A stretch of 64,000 nt of DNA from Byssochlamys sp. IMV 00236 (taxonomy: Eukaryota; Ascomycota; Eurotiomycetes; Eurotiales; Thermoascaceae). Made by a program: the position numbers and the translations under genes. The stretch is taken from the NCBI GenBank assembly GCA_001931875.2, contig MSJH02000810.1, positions 467,695 to 531,694 on the forward strand, given 5' to 3'. The notes under the pieces were generated by a model. That model was not told the DNA's origin, searched no databases, and saw only the letters and a list, made by a program, of their open reading frames with translations. Shown here piece after piece: positions 1 through 12,100 of the stretch; within the stretch, counting starts at the first letter, position 1; each line of letters starts with the position of its first letter.

Positions 1-209
1 AGCAGCAGCTGCGAGCATGCATGGATGCACCGGTATGTTATATACTCTTGCGGTGTTATATTGGGTCTTTGGTTGGAATGATGCTAATGCTGTATTTTCC
101 TCTTGCACAGAAATCGAAGGGCACCAAGAAGAACACCATCAACTACCACCTGATGAGAATGTTCCCCAAGGTTGCTGGACCCCGCAAGAAGAACGGTGTT
201 CTGGGTTAA
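1..209 (+). CDS. mrp10: Mitochondrial 37S ribosomal protein Mrp10, 3' end only
   Basis: This is the last part of a gene that begins before the window. A partial exon (1-32) encodes QQLRACMDAP. It is followed by a 78-nt GTATGT..CAG intron (33-110, branch-like GCTAAT) and a final exon (111-209) that encodes a lysine-rich tail with KKNTINYHL and ends in TAA. The stretch EQQLRACMDAP followed by a basic KKNTINYHL tail is what I recall of the fungal CHCH-domain small-subunit mitoribosomal protein Mrp10. The Cys seen here would belong to its second CX9C helix. In fungi the protein is a structural component of the mitochondrial small ribosomal subunit. The frame was chosen because only this phase joins the two exons into that pattern. 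The N-terminal half is outside the window. Confidence 0.8.
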   Translation, partial: QQLRACMDAPVCYILLRCYIGSLVGMMLMLYFPLAQKSKGTKKNTINYHLMRMFPKVAGPRKKNGVLG

Positions 210-684
210 AGGATCTAAATACATCGAATACGATCGAATCGAGACAGCGCATTTACCTCCGCCCAGCCGACGACTCCTTTACCGGGATTAGACCAACTGA
301 GAAAACTCTTGGTGTGAGGATAGGTGCAAGGGATGTTAGAATCTGTGATACTATGTTCGCATTATGAATAGGAGTTGGGGGATAAACATACTACCACGAC
401 GAGCAACGCTCCCTTCTACGCTTGCACTGAGGTATCGAATTATGCAGATGCCTCTCTTGCCTGGAGGATAGAGTGGCTTGGAACTTTGGCTTTTGATATA
501 TGTACATTACTTTCATGTTTTCTACTTCCGCGATATTTATACCACATGATCATCTCTATCCAAAAGGTAGCGAGGCAAAATTCCAAGATCTATCTATCTG
601 AAAATCTCTATCCTGCTGGAGAACGTATTCTAGTCTATAGGTCTATGTCTAATTGTTGTCGCCGCCTTCCCCCTGTATGGTGGC
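210..684. other. Convergent intergenic region / 3' UTRs
   Basis: Tail-to-tail spacer between mrp10 (+) and the Shb17-like gene (-). The open frames here have no coding character or recognisable motif. I see nothing beyond likely 3' UTR sequence. Confidence 0.6.
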
Positions 685-1718
685 TCATCGTGCTGTTTGA
701 CTGGGAAATGCCATTCCAACCATGAGAGCGGGCTCATCGATGTTATGATGCTCGTAACTGGAAATGTACCATTAGCAAAAGACGTCCTGTGTAGTCTCCA
801 TCAACTATAAATAGAAAAGCCTTGAACATACCTCAAGATTCCAATCGCACCGGGCTCCATCATGAGCGATAGCGGAAACTCCATTGGGTACTTCAGCCAG
901 CGCTTGGTGAAAGCCCGGAGGAGATGGCCGTGCGCGACGAGAAGTACATCCGCCGCTTTCTCACCGTGCATATTACCAGCTTGGAAAGCGTGGATTTCTT
1001 CAATCAGGCTATCCAGACGAGCTGTGACTTCCTCAGGGGATCTGAAAAATGAGCATCAGCATCAGAATCAATTCGGACCTCGAAAACCCAAACTTCAAAT
1101 AAAAGGGGGTATAAATAAAAGTAAGAGAAAATAACACTCACTCTCCCTCCTCACATCCATCCTTCCAAATATTCCATGGTCGTTCCTGGTCCAATCCATG
1201 CTCTTTCCGCAACGCTCTAATCTCCTTCGTCACCAACCCCTCATACAATCCATATCCCCATTCAGCCAACTTCTCCGTCGTCGTGACCCTCCCACTATCC
1301 ACAAGGTCATGCTTGCCTACGCCCTCGAAGAGCAGATCAAAAGTATCCTGGGCCCTCTTTCGCGGACTCACGAAAACATGAGCCAGTCGCGAGGGGTCAA
1401 TCAATTTTCCTGGTCCAACCAGTACTCTGCCTGAGTTTTGGACCTGAGTTACTCCGTGAGGAGTCAGTTCTAGCTCTGTCACGCCGGTGTAGCGGCCGTT
1501 TTTGGTCCATTCCGTCTCGCCTTGTGGTGTGTAATAGTGGTTAGTTAGTTTTGTGTGCTGGATGATATGTTTCTATTTCTTGTTCTTTGTACATTGATTT
1601 TCTTTGTTTGTTTATATATATGTATAATCAAGCATGGTAAAGAGTGAAAAAAAGGGGGAAGCAACATACCATGACGAGCGAGGTATACGCGGGGTGTCCC
1701 CGCGTCCTTATCGGGCAT
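685..1718 (-). CDS. Histidine phosphatase, sedoheptulose-1,7-bisphosphatase (Shb17)-like
   Basis: Four exons: 1718-1670, 1520-1142, 1041-832 and 757-685. The three GT-AG introns are 149, 100 and 74 nt. The spliced frame is 711 nt and encodes 236 residues. The catalytic RHGET of the phosphoglycerate-mutase/histidine-phosphatase superfamily is at residues 15-19 (phosphohistidine His16), SPRKRAQDT follows in the middle, and the second catalytic His is in VAHGHLLR (about residue 180). The GESPEEVTARLD segment and the size fit the yeast Shb17 group, which dephosphorylates sedoheptulose 1,7-bisphosphate in the riboneogenesis branch of the pentose phosphate pathway. The family is seen directly; the precise substrate is inferred from resemblance. 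Other sugar-phosphate or general phosphatases of the superfamily remain possible. The RHG motif is itself split by intron 1. Confidence 0.85.
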
Positions 1719-2167
1719 GTTCGGAAGTTGTGCTGAAGAAGTACGATGATGAAATGTCGCTGGCCAATCAGTGATAATGGATTTATACTTGGTGATTTCA
1801 AGTGACAGTATTATTATGTTAATATTATTACTATAAACGGGGTTATTGCTGGTTCTTAAGGTACCCCGCCGTGGTGTCTGTTTTTTCTGGCCCACTAATA
1901 CTTTTGCGCCGGTCAGCCTGTTTAGGCATTGTCGGAACCATAATCCTTCCTCGGACAGAGATCGCTGTTCGGCTCTACGGAGACAGACAAAAACCTGAAT
2001 CAAGCAAAACAGGATTGGTGTGTTTTAGCATAAGCGGAAAATTATAGTTGGAACTGCTTAGATTAATGACAGCCTCAGCGAGCAGCTTGTTACTGAGATC
2101 TAGAGGGATTTTCATTTTTTGTTTCTGAACAACCCTAGCTTTGAGGGAATGAACACTAATAGAGGTC
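1719..2167. other. Spacer between two minus-strand genes
   Basis: Holds the promoter of the Shb17-like gene and the 3' region of the P450 gene. It is AT-rich around 1800-1845. No gene is evident. Confidence 0.5.
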
Positions 2168-3879
2168 CTATATATGCTCGACTCTGAGTATGAGTTTCTC
2201 ACCCTTTGGTTTCACCGTATACGCGTCAATGGCCTCGATATCCTCATCGTCAACGATGCTGGTAGTGTAGTTGGTGTAAATAGCAGCAACGGTGAGCTTC
2301 ATCTCTTTAGATAAATAGTGCGTTAGCTGGATGTATCTTATTACGTTCAGCTGGGCGTATTGTTACCTTGCAGGGCCAGATTACTTCCGACGCACATCCT
2401 ACCACCACTTCCAAATGCCCAGAACCACCGTCTCATCTCTTCGAGTTCCGGTGAATCTGCTGGCTTGAGCCATCGTTTTGGCTGCCATGTTTCAGGATCA
2501 GGGAAAACGTCTGGGTTCCGATGGAGGGAGTAAGCTTGAGCGTTTACCCTTGTGTTGGGAGGTATATTGTCATATCCGACTAAAGTGCAAGCTGGATATG
2601 GTGTTACACGAGGTTGAATGCCAGGAATCGGAGCGTGGAGGCGCAATGTCTCTGTAACTATCGCATTCAAGAGTGGCAATGCCTCGATGGACTTTGGTGA
2701 GGGAAGTTCAGGGGTGGTCGATGACTGCGTAGGATATGTGATGGTGGGAGACAAAGTCAGAAGTTCCTCCCGAAGTTCTTTCTGTAAGTCAGGGCGCTTC
2801 GACATCTCCCAGAACAAATAAGTCAGACCAACTGCACTAGTTTCGTGGCCCGCAGTGAGGTGATCAAACATCTCGCAGGCGATGTCAAGGCGCTGTTTCT
2901 CTGAGGCCACTCTGTAGGCCACATTATCGGCTTCTTTGGAAGGAAGCTGCTTCTCCATGGAGTGCTTCAACTGCTTATATACCGTTGGTTCAGACTCCGG
3001 GTCTGTTGCTTCAAGATACTCGTCTGCCTTGTTGCACATGTCCAGACCCCAAGCATCCATGACTTCATTCGCTTCGTCACACCATTTCGGAATCAGAGGA
3101 ATTCCCAGTCTTCTAGTCCAGGTTACTAGATTTGGGACTTCTTGATGATAAAATTCGAAAGGCTTTCTGCATTGGTAGACGTGAAGCATGTACTTCCGTC
3201 TGGGAACGTCCTGAAGGAAGTTCGTACCGTTGCGGAGGCCGAAAAGATACGCCGAGACGAAGTCCATCGTTAGCGCTTGATTGAGTTCATGGAAATCAAT
3301 AGGAAGCTTCGAATAGACAGCTTCTTGTATAATTGGAAGCAAGCGATCATATATCACTGTGTGTGATATGACTTTCAGCTGCGGCGAGGACCGTAGATAA
3401 GACTTGGAGTAGATGTTGGACAGCATCCGTTTCCGGGCAGAGTGGGCTTTGCTCCCAGTCATCGTGAACATACTGACGGTACTAGCTTGGGGTCAGTTCC
3501 TTGCTGCTTCTCCTGGTTATTCTATACTCTTGTGTGGTAGGTCTCACCCATAAGACCCGAATACATTGGGATACCACTCATGTTTCTCGAAACCGCCAGC
3601 ATATACAGTTCTGATGCCTCCGTCGACGGTGTTAATAGATATTTCTGACGGTGCAAGCCTGACTATTGGACCCAGTTTCTCATGGAGAGCTTGGATCGTC
3701 CGGTTATTCTGACCCTTGAAACGTCTCCAGAGGATCCAGGCCGAAGATACTGGGGCTGTGGGGTGTGCATTTGGAATCCTCGCAAGCGGCGACAGAAAGA
3801 CTGGATATATGATATATCGATAGAGACAGACGATGAATAGACCGAGAGCCGCCAGGGCGGAAACAGGCGAGAGGATCAT
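2168..3879 (-). CDS. Cytochrome P450 monooxygenase
   Basis: Three exons (3879-3548, 3481-2367, 2304-2168) with 66- and 62-nt introns give 527 residues, the usual length for a microsomal fungal P450. The protein begins with a hydrophobic anchor (about residues 3-25) followed by a Pro-containing linker. The I-helix oxygen-binding motif is AGHETS (about 316-322), with His where many P450s have Gly/Ala. The K-helix ExxR is ETLR (about 391), the PERF-like motif is PKRW, and the heme loop is FGSGGRMCVG with the iron-ligand Cys near 473. It would act at the ER membrane with a P450 reductase. The substrate cannot be told from sequence, and no polyketide or peptide synthase gene lies beside it, so a secondary-metabolite role is not supported. 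I chose the ATG at 3879; upstream in-frame sequence lacks ATG. Confidence 0.92.
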
Positions 3880-4801
3880 ATTGCAATATAGCAATATGCA
3901 ATAGCCGCTACCGTTTGGAGCCGGTGCAAAGCGACTGTGATGGTTCTATCTATACTGGAGTCCCTGGAGCGCGGGAGAAAGATGGTTATATTTCCAGCAT
4001 GCCCTGCAGCAGTTAATTGAGCTGACTTCCCACGGTTTCGCAACGACCTTCCATAAATGACCGCTGGATCCCAGAGCGGTCAGCGCCGGCATCCGAAGCT
4101 GCAACAAGGGAGGATCATAACTATTCGGACAGTCACCATAGCACGTTACGTTCCTGGATGATGCTGCCCGATGTCTTTGATATGTCTTTGATCCATAGAC
4201 ACAGATACTGCTTTCAGACCCAACAGCAGTTGAACGATGTTGCTGTTGTACGTCGATGTGGACTTATCGATCTTATCGATAAGGTTTCGATAAGAGGCGC
4301 TGATGACATCGCCAGCTCAGATCTGTGCGAACACCGGAGCATCACACACGACAGGAGGCGAATAAGTCCTCCCGCCATCGAATCACCTATAACATGTTGT
4401 CTGTTAGCTAGTGGCTCCTGCAGTTCTATTCAAAATATTTATGTCATTAACATGGACCATCATTTTTGTTTGCAGCGTGTCGGTGTGAGGAGTGATTGCT
4501 AACCTGCTAAGCGAGAGCGTGTTGGCTTCAACTTCCCGACAATACCAACACATAAAAAGAGATATAGAGCAAGCTTTATTGGAGAAAACAGGAAAGAGAG
4601 GAGTGGAGATTTTGGAATATAAGAATCTCTTGCTACTGCCAAGTCAAGCTGTGAGTATGCCCCGATTAATTTGCTGACGAGACCGTACCTCGGCGTTGCT
4701 TTGCGATACACAGTAGTGTGTTGGCCTAGAAACAGACGATAACCATTGGACCTCTACAGATCGAGCACTATGTCCTACGGGCTATCCTGACAATATCCGA
4801 A
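3880..4801. other. Divergent promoter region of P450 (-) and F-box gene (+)
   Basis: A 0.9-kb head-to-head intergenic region. The open frames at 4158-4502 and 4492-4677 have no motif or coding bias. The noteworthy content is the GATA-type inverted array near 4264-4293, annotated separately. Confidence 0.5.
4264..4293. promoter_or_regulatory. Inverted array of GATA-factor-type sites
   Basis: Two copies of TTATCGA (4264-4270, 4273-4279) face two copies of TCGATAA (4276-4282, 4287-4293). This places four GATAA cores in 30 bp around the perfect palindrome CTTATCGATAAG. Fungal GATA factors (AreA, SreA, NsdD types) recognise HGATAR or ATCWGATAA. The site lies about 385-415 bp upstream of the P450 start and about 510-540 bp upstream of the F-box start. 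Function is inferred. Confidence 0.4.
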
Positions 4802-6616
4802 ATGCTTTCTGAATTACCCTCTGAGATTGTGTACCATATTGCGACCTTTCTGCCTACTGCTAGCGCCCTGGTCCATCTCGCGCAGACCTGCCGTCGCCTG
4901 TACAACATTATTACCGCAGAAGACGCGCGCATCTTTCGCGCTTTTGTCCAGAACCGATTCCCTACAATAGAAACACCACCGTTCTGGAAGGATGCGACAC
5001 AAGCTCTTACCTCCCGCGCTCGAGCGCTCGATCGACATGCAATCATCGGTCGTTTTGTCATTCCGCCACCGGACGCAATCAAGGTCGGAGCTCACCAGGC
5101 AACGAGGCGTGACAACCCGACGCTGGGTTATCGCCCTGCAATAGACAGTTATGAGGTGTGGTTGGGTGATCGCTGGTCGGATAGAAGAGAAGTTTTGGCC
5201 TGGGGCGCCGCAGATGAACTGGCCTTGCGGATCAAAGAGTCAGGTCGTCGAAAACACGAGCAATGGCTGATGTTCAATGATCTCGACCATATAAGCAGCT
5301 ACGATGATATCTGCGGTGTACATCTGCTGCGACCAGGCCACCCAGGAAAGGATGTCGACAACGAACATGTCATCTTTGGACGAGTCCGCGGCGACCTTGT
5401 TCACATGGCTATAGAACCGGATAAGGGCACCCATGAGTATAGGCAAAAGTTCATTACACATGGAAGCGAGATCGATGCGATTGAACTGAACAATGGCCCA
5501 CAATCAATCCTGGCCGCAAATTTCAACGACGGCAGCATAGCTTTCTTCCACACCACGACCAGAGAACCTGAGGTGCAACCGTTTTCAAAGCTGCAGGCCG
5601 CGTCGCAGGAGCTGTCGCGTCAAAAATGTTCGAAGTTCTTATCCTCTGACAGGCTTGCGGTTTGCGCTGGAAATTCCTCTGCGTCCGTGTACACAATAAC
5701 GCCGAGCGAAGTGTCAACCTTGCGCCAGTTCTTGCTAGATCCCCAGGATCTAGCAAATGTACATTATACCACCCCAAAAGCCCACGTCACTGCATTTTCA
5801 CCATTGAACATATCAGCCACCGGAGGTGGCTCTCCGGGAGATACATTCTTAGCTGCATGGAGCGACGGCGGAATCAGACTTCATGACGTCCGCTCTGACG
5901 ATCTATACGATGCCACGTTTCGCGACACGACAGATCTTAATCCCATGTACAGCATACATCCCTTCGGACATGACCGTTTCCTCGTCGGAGCAGGCGCCGA
6001 AGGAATCGTGAAGATATTCGACCTCCGCATGCCAAAGACATACAGCTATCTGGACGCGAAACTTTCATCATCTTCCAAACCCCCGCCCATGAAAAGCAAC
6101 AAGAACAACAACAACAACAAAACCAACGGCGCCTCAAGAACCATCCCTTACCCACGCAGAGACTTCTCCATCTTCCTCTCCCATCGACCCCCAATCGTCA
6201 TCAACTCAGGCCGTCTCCACCCGCGCACAAATCGCACTTACCGCGGCCCTATCTACATGATGTCATCTCCCTCCCCGTCCTCAGCGACCGTTTACGCAGG
6301 CGTAGTAGATGGCATTGTACGCTTAGACTTCGCTTCCACAGACGACCTGACCGGCTCCTGCCGCACCTGGTACGAAACGAACCTCGCTCTGGACCTGAAC
6401 ACCAGCAAATCTGCCCCTCCAGGCCAGAGGATCCTGGACCTATCAGGCTACGAGCGACCTGGTCCCGAGGAAATGGGCAGAAGTGCACGGTTGAGAACGC
6501 AGAAAGCTTTCCATGAGCTTACGGATGATGATGTCCTTCATGAAAGGGAGACGGGGTGGGATCGGAGATGGAAGAGATTAGAAGAGGACGCGGCTTGGAG
6601 GCGACGTAATGATTAG
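4802..6616 (+). CDS. F-box protein with WD40-like repeats
   Basis: Single-exon gene of 604 residues. The N-terminus (about residues 1-45, LSELPSEIVYHIATFLP then LAQTCRRLYNII) is a canonical F-box, which docks on Skp1 to make an SCF ubiquitin-ligase adaptor. The rest contains weak WD-type strands, for example the segments ending in GGIRLHDVRSDD and VKIFDLRMPK, consistent with a beta-propeller substrate-binding part. An Asn-rich low-complexity insert lies near residues 430-443. The C-terminus is charged and Arg/Trp-rich. I see nothing that identifies the substrate. The ATG is the first in frame, and the reading frame is free of introns. Confidence 0.85.
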   Translation: MLSELPSEIVYHIATFLPTASALVHLAQTCRRLYNIITAEDARIFRAFVQNRFPTIETPPFWKDATQALTSRARALDRHAIIGRFVIPPPDAIKVGAHQATRRDNPTLGYRPAIDSYEVWLGDRWSDRREVLAWGAADELALRIKESGRRKHEQWLMFNDLDHISSYDDICGVHLLRPGHPGKDVDNEHVIFGRVRGDLVHMAIEPDKGTHEYRQKFITHGSEIDAIELNNGPQSILAANFNDGSIAFFHTTTREPEVQPFSKLQAASQELSRQKCSKFLSSDRLAVCAGNSSASVYTITPSEVSTLRQFLLDPQDLANVHYTTPKAHVTAFSPLNISATGGGSPGDTFLAAWSDGGIRLHDVRSDDLYDATFRDTTDLNPMYSIHPFGHDRFLVGAGAEGIVKIFDLRMPKTYSYLDAKLSSSSKPPPMKSNKNNNNNKTNGASRTIPYPRRDFSIFLSHRPPIVINSGRLHPRTNRTYRGPIYMMSSPSPSSATVYAGVVDGIVRLDFASTDDLTGSCRTWYETNLALDLNTSKSAPPGQRILDLSGYERPGPEEMGRSARLRTQKAFHELTDDDVLHERETGWDRRWKRLEEDAAWRRRND

Positions 6617-7214
6617 GAACGGTCTTAACAACAATATGGGATCTCTCTTTCTGTTCCATGGATAGGGAATCTATACTATGCATTTGATAAACTGTACATG
6701 TGTATATTTGGCATATCACAAGAAAAAGTACAGTGCAAAACGGAGCTGATAGAAACAGTACAGCGGCAAAAGTTGACTACTTACAGGAAATAGAACTACA
6801 TAGACCATGTATCTAGTTTGCGAATACAAAAGACACATATTCTCTTTCTAATCGGATTCTTCTGAATATTCCTATCATGTATACTACTCTGAACACCCCC
6901 AACTTCTTGAGTCTCGACCAAGAAAGAAATGATACCAGATAGATTGAAATCTAATTATACGAAAAGAAGTAACTTTTTATCTCTAACCTGCTTGCTTTTC
7001 CATAACATGTCTAATACAGCACAGGGAGACATGGAATTTGGAATTCGAAGGAATTAGAATATCAACACAAGAAGGTAGTACAAACTGCTCCACTTAGCGC
7101 CTTGCTAGATGCGTCAAAGGTCCGGAAAGGAAATAAAAAACTTTTTTTGTTGGAGTATCGGGTGAATTTGGTTGACGGGTCCGTGGACACGGGTATCAGG
7201 GAAGGACATCGGAT
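6617..7214. other. Convergent 3' UTR region
   Basis: Spacer between the F-box gene (+) and srp40 (-). It is A/T-rich, with no coding signal or repeat of note. Confidence 0.5.
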
Positions 7215-8554
7215 CTAGTCCTCGAACTTGAAGGCCATAGGGTTAGGGCCGATATCGATGGGACCGCCACGGTAGGAGCCGCGCTTCTTCTTATTCTTCT
7301 CTTTGGTGAATCCCTTTCCACGTGTCACGACGAGGTCTCGGTACGCCTTCTCAGCGTACGCGTACGGCACATAATCGTTGGACGGGTGTTCGTTCGGCAG
7401 AGCCTTAGCGCTCAACTCAGCTAAAGGGGTAGGCTTGGCTCCGGTGTGTTTCTTCTTCTGGGGACCGTTGTTGGTTCCGCTCGGAGTCGCAGAGGCAGCC
7501 TTCTTATAAGAACCGTTGGAAGAGTCGGAAGAGCTTCCGGAGCTAGAAGAGGCGCTCTTCACAGTAGTACTGCTGTCACTAGAGGACTTCTGCTTGGCGT
7601 CTTCATCAGAAGACGAGGAGTCCGAAGACGAGCCGCTCGAGCTAGAATCGGAAGGAGGAAGAGGTGTCTTCTTTGCCTGCTTCAGGGCGGCCTTGTCTGC
7701 CTTCTTGGAAGTGTCCTTCTCCGAGTCAGAAGAGGAGGAATCAGAATCGGAGTCGGAGTCGGAGTCAGAGCTGGATTCAGAGCTGGATCCAGATTCGGAT
7801 TCGGAGCTAGAGGATGACGACTCAGATTCAGATTCAGAAGAGTCAGAAGACTCAGAGGAGGAAGAGCTGGAGGATTCTGACTCTTCCTTCTTAGAGATCT
7901 TAGCCTTCTTCGCTTTGGGAGCGTCATCTTCAGATTCAGAGTCGGACTCGGATTCGGAGGAGCTCGATTCGGCTTTTCGCTTAACGCCACCAGACTTGGG
8001 AGCAGGGGCTTCTTCTTCGGACTCATCATCGGCATCGCTGTCTGACTCCGAGGAGGAGGAGGAAGCAGAGGACGAGGATGAAGAGGAGCTGCTGCTGGTC
8101 TTCTTGGGAGCATCACCCATCTCAACGTCGGAGTCACTAGACTCATCTGAGCTGCTCTCACTATCACTTTCGCTGCCACTTTCGCTGTCACTCTCGCTGG
8201 AGCTGCTTGGGCTGGCAGCTTTCTTAGCACCGGCACTGCCATTCTGGCTCTCCCAACTCTTGTAGAGATCGATCAAAGACGGGACATCCTTGGATTCCGT
8301 TGCAGTCTTTCCTGCCTTCCGATCTTTGAGGAATGCCTCGCTGGCCTTCTGAAAACCGTTCTCGGACAGAAAAGCGGCGACGGACGCAATGAGTTGTGGA
8401 GGCAACGAGGCCTATTCATACGGTGTTAGCGACACAACATATAACACCTGAGATAAGTTGCAGATCATACCTCATTTGCGCCTGATTTCTTAGCAGAAGC
8501 CTTGGAGGCCGCATTTCCAGCTGTGGAAGCCTTCTCAGCCTTGCGCGGAGCCAT
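7215..8554 (-). CDS. srp40: Nucleolar phosphoprotein Srp40/NOPP140 homolog
   Basis: Two exons (8554-8471 and 8411-7215) separated by a 60-nt GTATGA..TAG intron encode 426 residues. After a short Lys/Ala-rich start comes a LisH-like helix (LPPQLIASVAAFLSENGF and on). Then follows a very long tract of Ser/Asp/Glu clusters alternating with Lys/Ala/Pro-rich spacers. It closes with the conserved SRP40 C-terminal domain (NDYVPYAYAEKAYRDL.. to ..GPNPMAFKFED). This is the architecture of yeast Srp40 and animal NOLC1/NOPP140, CK2-phosphorylated chaperones of box C/D and H/ACA snoRNPs in the nucleolus. The acidic Ser clusters are the expected CK2 targets. The first exon was missed by simple ORF reading; it adds the start MAPRKAEK. 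Confidence 0.92.
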
Positions 8555-9195
8555 GATGCCTGTCTGTGACACAACCTTCTGTTCTGTAATTCAGAAGATG
8601 CTCTTGCAATCTTTTTTCCAGTTCACCAGCAGGAAAAAGTTCCTACTGGAAGAAAGCACGCTAAGCGAGGCGGTAGGAGATCCAGCATTCCCATTGGACA
8701 CAGCAACATCCTAGCGTCCTGCTCACGTGGATCCTCCCGCAGCAATCCTGATGACATTGATTGAGGCTCAACAGATGGCACGAAGCAATCATCACGATAG
8801 ATAGATGGAGATGGTGGTTGTCGTAACCTCCTGTGAACGTTCTCTAGCTATATCCTAGAGCCCAGAACCTGTAGAAAAGCCTTGTGTGCACTGGCAGGCC
8901 ACTCTAAGTAGATGCTATTGAGCAACCCCCAAGCATGCTTCTTCCGCCGGGTCTCCGCCGCTAGCGGCTGTACCATAAGTGTTCCAGCTGCTCCATCCCC
9001 GACGGTGGCTACACCAACAGTGCCAGCAGTTGATGTCTCCTCCCTCACCCACCAGGACACCTCAGTGCTGTCTGTAGACGACAGGACGATTTCGATTACT
9101 CATTGATGCCTTCTCCTTAACTGTGCTGGCCCTGATCACACAGAAGATGACAACTTCCACGATCTCCTGAACTCTCACGAACCCCCAGATACGCG
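8555..9195. other. Divergent promoter of srp40 (-) and sec3 (+)
   Basis: A 640-bp head-to-head region. The open frames here overlap on both strands and show no motif. No TATA element stands out. Confidence 0.5.
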
Positions 9196-12100
9196 ATGAT
9201 GAACGGTCGTGAACCTTTGCGCGGGTATCCGCCCAGTAACGTCTCACCTCCAAAGGAACGACGGCCCATGGGGGATGCCCGCAATGGCAGTGGCCCACGG
9301 CCTGGTGATGGGTCTATGTCAAGGGCTGAGAAGTTTGAGGACGAGAAGCGGAGGATTGTCCGGAGCTGTTTTTCAAAGCAGGACAGTGACGGGTCAGGTA
9401 AGTCTTGTTGCCGCTGCTTTTGTTGCAAAGGGAGACTCGAGGCTGCCTAGGAGAAATGCGCAGCCAGAGCTGGCTCTGGTTGGGAGAGACGGCAAAGAGA
9501 GAGCTGTTTGTGTTTGTGGTTGCGGGAATCTGCAGTCATTGTGATTGCCAGGTTGCCCAGATACTGCGCACTTGCGTGTTATCTGTTTGTTACCGCGTGT
9601 CGTGTCCTATGGCTAATCAGTGATTCATGAATATAGTCGCGGAATCATACATTACACACATTCGCATCACAGAAGATGCCGCGTATCCATCTAGCCCTGC
9701 CCCGCCCAATTCGGCACCCGACAACAAAAAGGCAAGAGTGATTATTGTTGCGGTTAGGAGATCAGGAAGGGTGCGCATGCACAAAGCTCGAGAAAATAGT
9801 GACGGGTCATTCTCCATTGGAAAAACATGGATGTTGGACGATCTCTCCGCCATTCAAACATATACCGCCCTGCAGCCGACTTCGCCTCAGGAGCAACAGT
9901 ACAAACAATGGGCCTCTAATGTTGGATTCGTGGTTACAATTGGAAAGCCATATTACTGGCAGGCTGCCACGGCCAAGGAAAAGGACTTTTTCATCGGTAG
10001 TTTGGTGAAAATCTATAAGAAGTACACTGCAGGCAAAGTCCCCAACCTCATTGGATTCGACGAGCGTGAACGACTCCAGCTCCTTGGGGCAGGGTCCGCC
10101 GCGGCTTCTGGTGCCAAAATGCCCCCCCAGGCTGCTCAACGTCCAGACGCCGCATTGCCCCCTCCACGCCCACCGTCTCCACGGAGACCTCAATCTCCAT
10201 ATTCCGGTCGTGCCCCCAGTCGTGATGGGAATAAGGATGCCAGGCGACAGCGTCCAGATGAGCCGATGCTCCGTAGCCAACGGAGTCGTGAACAGATGGG
10301 AAGACCGCCTGTGAGACCTGGTCAACAACTACCTGTCCCTGCGCTCTCATCGTCGCGAGACCAGCCCCCTGCGAGACCTGAGCGGCCTGAACGGCCTGAG
10401 GGTACAGCGATGCAGGAGAGCAGACCTCCCCCGTCTCGAGATGGCAAAGGCATGGTGGATCTCAGACTGGGCAGAACTCGAGATGCAGCCCCCGACTACC
10501 CGCGAGACAAAGAAACACTCCGACCTACCACTCCCGCCTCTGTATCTGAACAGGCTCAACCTACAGCGCAAAGTCCAGCAGTCAGTTTAGGGCAGCGAAC
10601 GATGTTGTCTGAAACTACCGGCAGAGATCAGGCGCCGTCTCGTGGAAGTGACAGGCTCCAGACTCGCGATGTGTCCGACTATCCAAGCTCTCTTCGTCCA
10701 GGCTCTTCCAGCAGCAGTATCCTGAAAACCACATCAGCACTGTCAGCGGAGGCGCAAGCAGAGGCAGAGGCAGAGGCGGAGGCGGAGGAGCAGGCACAGA
10801 AAGAAAAGGCAGATGACTTGAGTCTTCCTTTGCAAGGTACAACTAGCGAACCGGCTACAGAGCCAGCCGTCATTGCGACACCTGCAGTTCAGCCACTAGA
10901 AAGATCTGCAACGGAACCAACAGCTGATCAGGCCCAAGAGGAAGAGGCGCATCGGCCCGGCCTTGGGCCCATGGTAAAAAAGAAACCCGGCAAAGACCTC
11001 GCTGGTGCTCTCCGGAAGGCAGCCACCGCATATGGGGCTTTCAAGCCCAGAGCTGGAGGTGCTGCTGAGAGACTGATGGCTGCGGCAAAGAAGAGCGCAG
11101 CAAATGAGCCTGACGGTATTACTGGTGTCGTCCCTGCGCCGCTGCTCCGCGGGACCAGCAACGATTCGATGCAGTCTGCGCATACTGCACCCGAGACACC
11201 GCTTAAAGAGACACCCACACTTGCACCCGCGGCGGTTGCACCAGCAGCAGCTACACCAGTGGCAGTTACGCCTTCAGAAGAACTGCCTACTTTCGAGATT
11301 ACCCAACCTGCGGCTGAACAGGCAGCCCAGGTGGCAAAAGATGAGGCTCTCGATGCGTCGAAAGAAGTTACAGAGGAAAGGTCTAGGTCTAAGTCACCGT
11401 CTCCAAGTGGACGGCGCAGGAAACGCCGCGAAGACCGTACCGCCAAGTATTGCGAGGCCCTTGGCATCGATCCGGCTGTCCTTGAAGGACGCGGCGCCGA
11501 GTTTGATGATATTTTGACAGACCTGGGATGGAACGGTCGACTGAGCGATGATAAGAAGATCGAAGATCTCGAGGCAGATGTGCGTCGAGAGATTGGCCGG
11601 GTCCAGGCTAGCAGCTGGTTGGGTAATCTGGAGCAGCAGGAAGGGAAGGTAGACCAACTCGCGAAGCTCATCGACAAGACAATCGAAGAGTGTGAGGAGC
11701 TGGACGGCCTTCTCACGCTGTATTCGCATGAACTGAATACCCTTAACGACGACGTCGCATTTATCGAAGCTCAGTCACAGGGTCTGCAGGTGCAGACGGC
11801 GAATCAGAAGCTCCTCCAGAATGAGCTGCAGAATCTTCTGAAGACTCTTTCCATCTCCTCGGATGCCCTTCAGCCGTTGAAGGAGGCTTCTCTCAGTAAT
11901 CCAGATGGCATCAAGGAGACCGAAGTGGTACTCTCTACGTTGTACAAAGCGTTGCTCATGATCGACTCTAATATCGGTCAAAACAAGAAGCGTATGGCTG
12001 ACGCTGCTGGTGAGCAAGGTAGTATCGGTATCTATGCCGATACGGAAGTGGGACAGATGCGGGCCATCAGAGAGAAGAAGGAGGAGTACCGGTCTGAAGC

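Noticed and set aside
2168..6616. Secondary-metabolite cluster around the P450
   Set aside because: No synthase, transporter or cluster regulator lies nearby; the neighbours are housekeeping or regulatory genes.
7516..8265. Long antisense ORF (249 codons, Ser/Glu-rich) opposite srp40
   Set aside because: It is the mirror of the Ser/Asp/Glu repeat codons of srp40; such repeats leave several frames open on both strands. No independent motif.
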